From NCBI GenBank assembly GCA_021826255.1, contig JAKBAZ010000004.1:1-27268 (forward strand): a DNA stretch of 27,268 bases, given 5' to 3'. Shown here piece after piece: positions 21,398 through 27,268 of this stretch. The stretch's first letter is position 1. Each line of letters opens with the position of its first letter. The DNA comes from Actinomycetes bacterium (GTDB lineage Bacteria; Actinomycetota; Acidimicrobiia; Acidimicrobiales; RAAP-2). Under the pieces are notes generated by a model that saw nothing but the letters and a program-made list of their open reading frames with translations, was not told where the DNA came from and did no database searches. Position numbers and translations under genes: made by a program.

Positions 21398-22327
21398 TTA
21401 CGCGCAGTACGTCAACCAGTGGTCGTACTGGGATTCGCCGCCGCGAACAGCGGAGAAGTACGTGGACTGAACCGCCTTAGTGACCGGACCTGGTTCGCCC
21501 GACCCTACGAGACGGTCGTCGACCGAGGCGATCGGGACGACTTCGGCGGCTGTTCCCGAGAGGAACGCCTCGTCGGCGACGTAGAGATCGTCTCGGCGCA
21601 GCGCCTCGAAACTGATCTGATAGCCGAGGTCTCGAGCAATGGTCGTGATGGAGTCCTGAGTGATTCCGCGCAACGCTCCCGCCTCGGAGGGCGGGGGCGT
21701 CACGATGGTACGTCCTCGCACCACGAACAGGTTCTCGCCGGTGCACTCGGACACGTGGCCGTCGGGACCGAGAAGGATGGCTTCGTCGTATCCGGCCTTC
21801 ACGGCTTCCACCTTCGCCAAGGTCGAGTTCACGTAGCCCCCCACGGTCTTCGACGAGGTCGGCATGGCGACCGGGGAGTGTCGAATCCACGACGAGATCT
21901 TCATCCGGACTCCGTTGTTGACCCCCTCGTCACCGAGGTAGGCCCCCCACGGCCACGCCGCGATCGCCGTGTTCACCGGGGAGTTCAGGTGGTAGATACC
22001 CATCTCCCCGTACCCCAAGTACACCAGGGGACGCAGGTAGCACCCTTCGGTGAGCTCGTTGACCTTCACGATCTCGACGGCCGCGTCACAGAGTTCGCCG
22101 ACGCTGTAGGGCAGATCGATCATGAGGATCTTGCACGAGAGGTGGAGTCGCTCCATGTGCTCGCGAAGGCGAAAGATGGCCGGTCCCCGCGGAGTCGGGT
22201 ACGCCCGAATCCCCTCGAACGCACCAGTCCCGTAGTGCAACGTGTGACTCAGCACGTGCGTCGTCGCCTTGTCCCAGTCGACGAGTTCCCCGTCGAACCA
22301 GATCTTCTTGGTGGGCGTGATGGGCAT
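21398..22327 (-). CDS. ilvE: Branched-chain amino acid aminotransferase IlvE
   Basis: PLP enzyme for the last step of leucine, isoleucine and valine synthesis. The 309 residues match fold-type IV aminotransferases. PLP lysine Lys160 lies in SSKTVGGYVNS, and SECTGENLFVV (193-203) is the cofactor and substrate-binding segment. HYGTGAFEGIRAY near the N-terminus is diagnostic of the family. The ATG overlaps the leuB stop codon by one base (TAATG), so the two enzymes are translationally coupled. AGAGAGG precedes the start inside leuB. Confidence 0.95.
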   Translation of the reverse strand: MPITPTKKIWFDGELVDWDKATTHVLSHTLHYGTGAFEGIRAYPTPRGPAIFRLREHMERLHLSCKILMIDLPYSVGELCDAAVEIVKVNELTEGCYLRPLVYLGYGEMGIYHLNSPVNTAIAAWPWGAYLGDEGVNNGVRMKISSWIRHSPVAMPTSSKTVGGYVNSTLAKVEAVKAGYDEAILLGPDGHVSECTGENLFVVRGRTIVTPPPSEAGALRGITQDSITTIARDLGYQISFEALRRDDLYVADEAFLSGTAAEVVPIASVDDRLVGSGEPGPVTKAVQSTYFSAVRGGESQYDHWLTYCA

Positions 22328-23343
22328 TACAACCTCTCTAACAAGTTTTCGAGAATTCCCGACGTTCCGAGGGTGACGGGATCCCCGTCAAAGTCTCTCA
22401 CGGCTTTCGCCACTCGACGCGCCGTTTCGGTCTCGCCGAGGTGCTCGAGCATGAGAACGGCCGAAGAGACGGCGGCGAGAGGGTTGGCGAGGTTGCGCCC
22501 GACGATGTCGTGGGCCGCGCCGTGAACCGGTTCGAAGAGTGACGCCGAGGTTCGCTCCGGATTCAAATTGGCACTCGCGGCGTAGCCAATTCCACCACTC
22601 ACCGCTCCGGCGAGGTCGGAGAGAATATCCCCGAAGAGGTTGTCGGTCACGATCACGCTGTAACGCCGGGGGTCTTCGACGAGGTAGATGCACGCCGCGT
22701 CGACGTGCTGGTAGTCCACCTCGACACCCGGGTACTCCGTCGCCACCTCGTTGACCACCCGACTCCACAGGTCGCCGGCGAAGGTGAGAACGTTCGTCTT
22801 GTGCACCAGAGTGACCCGGGGCACGTCGGCGCCTTGAGCTCGACTAAAGGCGTAGCGAACGCAGCGCTCCACTCCCGTACGGGTATTGACCGATCCCTGC
22901 GTCGCCACTTCGAGCGGGGTTCCTCGTCGCAAGAAACCGCCCTCGCCGGCGTAGGGTCCCTCAGTGTTCTCGCGCACGATGGCGAACTCGCAGCCCTCGG
23001 CGAGAGATCCGGGCACCCCACGAAACGGGCGATAGTTCACGTACAAGTCGAGCCCGAAGCGCATCTTCAGCAGCAAACCGCGCTCGAGAGTCCCGCCGGG
23101 AATCCGAGTGTCCCCAATGGCCGGTCCAACGGCGCCGAGCATGATCGCGTCAAATCCGCGAAGAGACTCCAGGGTGGCGTCATCGAGCACAAAACCGTCG
23201 CGCAGGTACCGAGCCGCTCCGAGGTCGAAGGCCGTCTCCTCCACGCTCACACCGGCGGCGCGAACGACGCTGAGGGCAGCGGCCGTAACCTCCGGGCCAA
23301 TTCCGTCACCGCCGATGACCGCAATTCGGTAGGTCTGGCTCAT
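22327..23343 (-). CDS. leuB: 3-isopropylmalate dehydrogenase LeuB
   Basis: NAD-dependent oxidative decarboxylation of 3-isopropylmalate in leucine synthesis. The 338-residue protein starts at the ATG at 23343, preceded by GAGGAGGGGAC; a longer open frame upstream lacks homology and contains the Shine-Dalgarno. Landmarks are AVIGGDGIGPEVTAAAL, the arginine-containing substrate region LLLKMRFGLDLYVNYRP, and VTDNLFGDILSDLAG with the metal-binding aspartates. The C-terminus has SLFEPVHGAAHDIVG. The first gene of the - strand unit, divergent from greA-leuC-leuD. Confidence 0.95.
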   Translation of the reverse strand: MSQTYRIAVIGGDGIGPEVTAAALSVVRAAGVSVEETAFDLGAARYLRDGFVLDDATLESLRGFDAIMLGAVGPAIGDTRIPGGTLERGLLLKMRFGLDLYVNYRPFRGVPGSLAEGCEFAIVRENTEGPYAGEGGFLRRGTPLEVATQGSVNTRTGVERCVRYAFSRAQGADVPRVTLVHKTNVLTFAGDLWSRVVNEVATEYPGVEVDYQHVDAACIYLVEDPRRYSVIVTDNLFGDILSDLAGAVSGGIGYAASANLNPERTSASLFEPVHGAAHDIVGRNLANPLAAVSSAVLMLEHLGETETARRVAKAVRDFDGDPVTLGTSGILENLLERL

Positions 23344-23449
23344 GTCCCCTCCTCGTCCTGTCCTATTCTGCTGACTAGACGCGGGGGGAGGCAAAACCGC
23401 TCAGGTGACTCCCGGTAAACTCCCCTTCTCAAAGAGACAGGACGGCGCC
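23344..23449. promoter_or_regulatory. Divergent promoter region between leuB and greA-leuCD
   Basis: A 106-bp gap driving two leucine units in opposite directions. For the + strand, TAAACT (23415-23420) is a plausible -10 box of greA. For the - strand, TTGCCT followed about 18 bp later by CAGAAT is a weak candidate pair. No leader peptide with leucine codons, T-box or other attenuator was seen. Confidence 0.35.
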
Positions 23450-23926
23450 ATGTCGCAGGACATTCACCGCATCACCCAAGCCACTCTCGACAAACTACGT
23501 GAGGAGTACCACCACCTCACGACCGTGGGGCGCACCGACATTGCCCGCGTGATTGAGGCAGCCCGCTCCCTCGGGGATCTCTCGGAGAACGGTGACTACC
23601 ACGCGGCGAAGGACGAGCAGGGCAAGATGGAAGCTCGAATTCGCCAAATCGACGCCGTGATTCGTAATCACGAGATCGTCGAGCGCGACGACGAGACGGA
23701 CGAGGTCCGCCACGCGTCGATTGTGACGGTGCTCTACGCCGGAGACTCCGACGAGGACGCCCAGGACTTCTTCATCGGTTCCATTGAGGAGAAGCCCGAG
23801 GGCATCCTTGTCGCCTCCCCCAACTCGCCTCTGGGCTCAGCTCTACTGGGACGAAGGGTGGGAGATACCGTGTCCTACGAGGCTCCGAACGGAACCCTCG
23901 AAGTCACGATTGTGGGGCTGCGATAG
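23450..23926 (+). CDS. greA: Transcription elongation factor GreA
   Basis: Binds in the secondary channel of RNA polymerase and stimulates cleavage of backtracked RNA. The 158-residue protein has the N-terminal coiled coil with tip GDLSENGDYHAAKDEQGKMEARI, where the acidic Asp and Glu act, and a C-terminal FKBP-like domain ending TLEVTIVGLR. The ATG at 23450 is chosen because the normal N-terminus begins there, with GACAGGACGG upstream. Its stop overlaps the leuC GTG by one base (TAGTG), so greA shares a transcript with leuCD. Confidence 0.95.
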   Translation: MSQDIHRITQATLDKLREEYHHLTTVGRTDIARVIEAARSLGDLSENGDYHAAKDEQGKMEARIRQIDAVIRNHEIVERDDETDEVRHASIVTVLYAGDSDEDAQDFFIGSIEEKPEGILVASPNSPLGSALLGRRVGDTVSYEAPNGTLEVTIVGLR

Positions 23927-25338
23927 TGGCCGGGCGCACGCTGTACGACAAGATCTACGACGCTCACCTGGTCGCGTCCCCGGAGGGCGAGAGTGCCCTC
24001 ATCTACATCGACCTCCACCTCGTTCACGAGGTCACGTCACCTCAGGCTTTCGACGGCCTCCGTCTTCACAGTCGCCGGGTGCGCCGCCCCGATCGCACTC
24101 TCGCCACGGCCGACCACAACGTTCCCACCGACCCCCTCGATGTTCCCGTGGCCGACCCGATCTCTCGTCGCCAGCTTGAGGCCCTCGACGAGAACTGTGC
24201 GGAGTTTGGCATCACCCTCTTTCCGAGGGGCCACGAAAATCAGGGGATCGTTCACGTCATCGGACCCGAGTTGGGCGTGAGCCAACCGGGCATGACAATT
24301 GTGTGCGGGGACTCTCACACCTCCACCCACGGAGCCTTCGGCGCGTTGGCCTTCGGCATAGGCACCTCGGAAGTCGAACACGTCCTCGCCACCCAGACGC
24401 TCCCCCAGAGTCGCGCCAAGACGATGGCGGTCACCGTGGAGGGTCCGGTGCCCGAAGGCGTGGAGGCGAAGGACATTGTTCTCGCTATCGTGGGACGTCT
24501 CGGAACCGGGGGCGGAGCGGGATACGTCATCGAGTACCGCGGTTCAGCCATCGAATCTCTGTCGATGGAAGGGCGAATGACGGTGTGCAACATGAGCATC
24601 GAGGCCGGGGCCCGAGCGGGCTTGGTCGCTCCGGACGACACCACCTTCGCCTACTTGAAGGGTCGCCCCGGAGTTCCTTCGGGAGAAGAGTTCGAGCGTC
24701 TGGTCGAGACCTGGCGCGCTCTGCGCAGTGACCCCGACGCCCCCTTCGACCACGAGATTCTGCTCGACGCCCGCGACCTCGTGCCGCATATGACCTGGGG
24801 AACCAACCCCGCTCAGGTGGCACCCGTCCACGGCGTCGTACCTTCGCCGGAGGACTTCGCCGACCCCGCCGAGCGCGGGAGCGTTGCGAGGGCCCTCGAG
24901 TACATGGACCTCTCACCCGGAACCGCGCTGCGCGACGTCTCCGTGGACGTGGTCTTCATCGGTTCGTGCACCAACAGCCGTATCGAAGACTTGCGTACCG
25001 CAGCATCCGTGGCGGCGCGGGGTCGTGTCGCCCCCGGAGTTCGAGCGTTGGTCGTCCCCGGTTCCCACCGAGTGAAGAGGCAGGCCGAAGCTGAGGGGCT
25101 CGACGCCGTCTTTCGAGACGCCGGATTCGAGTGGCGAGAACCGGGTTGTTCCATGTGCCTCGGTATGAATCCCGACCAGTTAACCCCGGGTCAGCGCTCG
25201 GCGTCGACCTCGAACCGTAATTTCGAAGGCCGCCAGGGACGCGGTGGAAGGACTCACCTCGTCTCTCCAGCAGTCGCCGCCGCCACGGCCCTCGCGGGGC
25301 ACTTCGCTACTCCGAGTGATGTGGGAGGTCGCCCGTGA
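23926..25338 (+). CDS. leuC: 3-isopropylmalate dehydratase large subunit LeuC
   Basis: Large subunit of the aconitase-like isomerase converting 2- to 3-isopropylmalate. The 470 residues include the [4Fe-4S] cysteines Cys348 (GSCTNSR), Cys408 and Cys411 (GCSMCLGMN). The N-terminal DHNVPTDPL and GDSHTSTHGAFGALAFGIG motifs are typical. GTG start overlaps the greA stop by one base; its own stop overlaps leuD by four (GTGA). The need for a cluster links this unit to the SUF system elsewhere in the window. Confidence 0.96.
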   Translation: MAGRTLYDKIYDAHLVASPEGESALIYIDLHLVHEVTSPQAFDGLRLHSRRVRRPDRTLATADHNVPTDPLDVPVADPISRRQLEALDENCAEFGITLFPRGHENQGIVHVIGPELGVSQPGMTIVCGDSHTSTHGAFGALAFGIGTSEVEHVLATQTLPQSRAKTMAVTVEGPVPEGVEAKDIVLAIVGRLGTGGGAGYVIEYRGSAIESLSMEGRMTVCNMSIEAGARAGLVAPDDTTFAYLKGRPGVPSGEEFERLVETWRALRSDPDAPFDHEILLDARDLVPHMTWGTNPAQVAPVHGVVPSPEDFADPAERGSVARALEYMDLSPGTALRDVSVDVVFIGSCTNSRIEDLRTAASVAARGRVAPGVRALVVPGSHRVKRQAEAEGLDAVFRDAGFEWREPGCSMCLGMNPDQLTPGQRSASTSNRNFEGRQGRGGRTHLVSPAVAAATALAGHFATPSDVGGRP

Positions 25339-25955
25339 AAGCCGTGCACATCGTGGAAGGTCGAGGGGTACCCCTCGGGCGCAGCGACGTCGACACCGAC
25401 CAGATCATTCCTTCGGAGTGGCTGAAGCGAGTCGAACGAACCGGGTTCGGACGGGGGCTCTTTTCCGAATGGCGCGACGATCCTCAGTTCGTTCTCAATC
25501 AACCGGAGTACCAAGGTGCGACCATTCTCGTCGCTGGTCCCCGCTTCGGCACCGGCTCCTCGCGCGAGCACGCGGTCTGGGCCCTCATGGACTACGGATT
25601 CGCCGCGGTCGTCGCACCCTCCTTCGGCGATATTTTTCGCAACAACTCGTCGAAACAGGGACTGGTCACGGTTCAACTCGACCTCGAGGACGTGAACCAA
25701 CTCGAGAGTTACCTCACCGCGGATCCGTCCCTCGTCCTCGTCGTGGACGTGGAGCGCGAAGTGCTGGAAGTGCCGGCCCACGGGTGGACCCGAGCTTTTC
25801 ACCTCGATTCAGCAATCAGAGAGCGCCTCTTGAACGGCTGGGACGATATCGGTTTGACGATGCGTCACGTCGAAGAGATCGACACCTTCGAGCGCACTCG
25901 GGCGCACTTCACACTCGAGGGCTTGTTTGATGAGGCCGGACACGTCCGGGGCTGA
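25335..25955 (+). CDS. leuD: 3-isopropylmalate dehydratase small subunit LeuD
   Basis: Small subunit of LeuCD. The 206-residue protein contains DVDTDQIIPSEWLKR near the N-terminus, the GPRFGTGSSREHAVWAL motif that forms part of the active site, and APSFGDIFRNNSSKQGL. Length is typical. The GTG start overlaps leuC by 4 bp. It ends 3 bp before the convergent stop of the PQ-loop gene, with a hairpin covering both stops. Confidence 0.96.
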   Translation: MKAVHIVEGRGVPLGRSDVDTDQIIPSEWLKRVERTGFGRGLFSEWRDDPQFVLNQPEYQGATILVAGPRFGTGSSREHAVWALMDYGFAAVVAPSFGDIFRNNSSKQGLVTVQLDLEDVNQLESYLTADPSLVLVVDVEREVLEVPAHGWTRAFHLDSAIRERLLNGWDDIGLTMRHVEEIDTFERTRAHFTLEGLFDEAGHVRG

Positions 25956-25971
25956 GCGTTAGTCGCTCAGC
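25936..25971. terminator. Tandem hairpins at the convergent leuD / PQ-loop ends
   Basis: GCTGAGCG (25951-25958) pairs perfectly with CGCTCAGC (25964-25971) around TTAGT; it contains the leuD TGA and the TAA of the opposite gene. Just upstream, CCGGA-CACG-TCCGG (25936-25949) forms a second hairpin inside the last leuD codons. Probably a compact bidirectional terminator without a U-tract. Confidence 0.6.
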
Positions 25972-26579
25972 GCGAACCCGGGGCGCCACTCACTGTGCTG
26001 ACGCCAGAGAGTCAAGCCCGACACCGCCAGATTTCCTCCGAGCGCGAGCGCCGTCGCGACGAGAGCGCTCGTTCGATGCGACACCACGTAATAGGTGATC
26101 CACAGAATCGAGTTGGACGCGCCGAGTAGCCACGACGAGACGGACACTCCACTCACCTGTGGACTCCTGATCAGGTGCACGATTTGGGGAAAACGAATGA
26201 GGGCCATCGCAAGTCCACAGCCCACTAACGACGCGCTCCAACCTCCAATGACTCCGGGCACGATACAGAACAGAGTGAGGAAACCGACAGCGCCGAGGAC
26301 CACCCGAAGCCGACGCCAGGGTTGCAGCCCGAGCACGATGGACACTTGTAGGGGCCAGACGAGGAGTGATCCCATCACGATCACGAGGGAGTGTGCCGCA
26401 ACGAGACCGTAGGTAATCCAGTACCCCCCGATCAGGAAGAACATCATCCACGTGCCGAGTGAGACTCCGTCATTACCTCGTTGACGAACCCGTCGAAACT
26501 GGGCGAGTCCCCCCCCGAAACCGATAGCGACCGCCACCCACCCGACACTGGCGAGAAAGAGGGGGCGCACCAGTTCCAT
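25959..26579 (-). CDS. Tandem PQ-loop (SWEET-like) membrane protein
   Basis: A polytopic protein of 206 residues. Two similar halves are visible. The first (about 9-80) has LAQFRRVRQRGNDGVSLGTW, where the PQ pair is degenerate (AQ). The second (about 113-192) has the PQ motif at residues 131-132 (RFPQIVHLIRS), then GVSVSSWLLGASNSILWITYY. Most bacterial SemiSWEETs have a single three-helix unit of under 100 residues, so this seven-segment-like duplicate resembles eukaryotic SWEETs or other PQ-loop transporters. Substrate is unknown. No Shine-Dalgarno is seen before the ATG at 26579, and an IS3 remnant lies just upstream. Confidence 0.78.
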   Translation of the reverse strand: MELVRPLFLASVGWVAVAIGFGGGLAQFRRVRQRGNDGVSLGTWMMFFLIGGYWITYGLVAAHSLVIVMGSLLVWPLQVSIVLGLQPWRRLRVVLGAVGFLTLFCIVPGVIGGWSASLVGCGLAMALIRFPQIVHLIRSPQVSGVSVSSWLLGASNSILWITYYVVSHRTSALVATALALGGNLAVSGLTLWRQHSEWRPGFALSD

Positions 26580-26647
26580 GCTAGGGGACGTTTCGATCGG
26601 TTGAGGAGACCCCGATTAGTGAGCCGATTGACCTGCTCTCCACCGGC

Positions 26648-26940
26648 GCATCCATCCGACGACAACTGCTCACCGACACCATGGTCAAGGTCCACGCCAA
26701 GTCTTGCTCGACGTACGGAGTCCGGTAATTCACTACCGCGTTGCGCATCGACGAGGGTCTCATCGTGAACAAGAAGCTGGTCCGCCGGATTTTGGGAGAA
26801 TGTGGCGTCCACGGCCTGCCGAGGTCCCGTCCGACACGCCGTTGACCGGCGAATCGAGACACTGAGGACGACCTCGTGAAGATCACGTCCCGCCGAGAGG
26901 GGGCAGGCCCGGGCGGTCCAGTTGTGATGGATTTGACATT
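26648..26940 (+). pseudogene. Decayed IS3-family OrfB transposase fragment
   Basis: One frame (starting GCA at 26648) reads IRRQLLTDTMVKVHAKSCS then TYGVR, an in-frame TAA (26726), FTTALRIDEGLIVNKKLV then RRILGECGVHGLPRSRP, a TGA (26843), and DTEDDLVKITSRREG further on. This matches the helix-turn-helix region before the DDE domain of IS3-family OrfB (pattern YG-RR-A-LR, V-KK-V-R-M-E-G-GL). The catalytic domain, orfA and the ends are missing. It has two stops in about 100 codons and no start, so it is a dead remnant. Confidence 0.75.
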
Positions 26941-26976
26941 GTTGATGAGAGTTTGGGCAAACAATTACCCGGTCTT

Positions 26977-27268
26977 GTGAAACCATGGCGATCAATTCGT
27001 CCCGTCAAATGTTGGTTTGCGTGCGCAGATATATGCGTGCGTGCACTGGTCGAGGCGAAAGGCAGCGGGGTCGCAGTTGCTTTGCGTTTTGTTGATATCG
27101 CTCCGAAGTTCCAGACTCTACCGGAAGGTTTCGCAAGTGAAAGTGCACGAGAGAACCTGTGGCCAACGTATCAAGAAAGTGTTGAATCCGATAACAATAA
27201 AGTCACCTTTGCGTGCGTCGATCAACTTTCTGGTGGTGCTCATACTCGGACTGTCTATCGCCCCGATG
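26977..27268 (+). CDS. Possible open frame running off the right edge, unknown
   Basis: A frame without stops extends to the end of the window; GTG at 26977 is one possible start, and the frame is open further upstream into the transposase remnant. The last part reads like real protein (FVDIAPKFQTLPEGF, SARENLWPTYQES, KVTFACVDQLSGGAHTR). The DNA is visibly richer in A/T than the rest of the window, which suggests different origin. There is no Shine-Dalgarno at the GTG and no family recognised, so this could be a fragment of a mobile or recently acquired gene. Confidence 0.4.
   Translation, partial: MKPWRSIRPVKCWFACADICVRALVEAKGSGVAVALRFVDIAPKFQTLPEGFASESARENLWPTYQESVESDNNKVTFACVDQLSGGAHTRTVYRPD

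Noticed and set aside
26444..26995. Minus-strand open frame of 183 codons upstream of the PQ-loop gene
   Set aside because: It is antisense to the IS3 remnant and overlaps the PQ-loop start out of frame; no domain is recognisable.
1..27268. CRISPR array or phage-defence island
   Set aside because: No regularly spaced direct repeats and no cas-like genes other than the transposon TnpB were seen.

Overview
The window is a high-GC chromosomal segment. The gene families and their order (a SUF locus of the SufBDC plus Rieske ferredoxin plus SufS/SufU type, many GTG starts with stop/start overlaps, promoters that look leaderless, LCP and NlpC/P60 envelope proteins) suggest an actinobacterium (Actinomycetota). 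An Acidimicrobiia-like lineage is my best guess, but it is an inference without database comparison. Most of the window is ordinary, densely packed housekeeping sequence. The accessory part is a fresh IS607-family insertion in the middle and a decayed IS3-family remnant at the right edge.

Layout. Bases 1-6517 hold the SUF iron-sulfur assembly locus in two converging units: sufS (3' part only) and sufU on the + strand, and sufB, a small four-cysteine protein, sufD, a Rieske ferredoxin and sufC on the - strand. An LCP (LytR-CpsA-Psr) envelope gene lies between the two units. Bases 6603-8759 encode an oligopeptidase B-like S9 peptidase. A - strand group follows: DUF6941-like protein, mutY, flavin reductase and a small membrane protein (8743-11052). 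Divergent from it are an NlpC/P60 peptidoglycan hydrolase and a divergent Lgt-like membrane protein (11192-13065).

Bases 12835-16244 are an MFS transporter pseudogene split by an intact IS607-family element (TnpA serine recombinase plus TnpB RNA-guided nuclease, about 2.0 kb). Removing the element at a GG dinucleotide restores the transporter frame exactly between TM9 and TM10. The 3' half also carries an in-frame TAA, so the gene has two independent lesions. Upstream of the transporter is a protein with a C-terminal domain resembling PemK/MazF (16266-17213). A non-coding stretch of about 490 bp with strong hairpins comes next, followed by a secreted beta-helix-type protein (17706-19571).

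Bases 19795-25955 carry metabolism: acyl-CoA dehydrogenase, a small unknown protein, ilvE and leuB on the - strand, and divergently greA, leuC and leuD on the + strand. Together leuB, leuC, leuD and ilvE supply most of the last part of leucine synthesis (leuA is not in the window). A tandem PQ-loop (SWEET-like) membrane protein converges on leuD, and the two genes share a hairpin over both stop codons. The last 600 bases hold an IS3-type transposase remnant and an AT-richer open frame that runs off the window.

I did not find an obviously new multi-gene system. The best leads are the IS607 insertion with a reconstructable target and putative omega-RNA guide, the four-cysteine protein embedded in the SUF operon, the MazF-like fusion, and the hairpin in front of the beta-helix gene.
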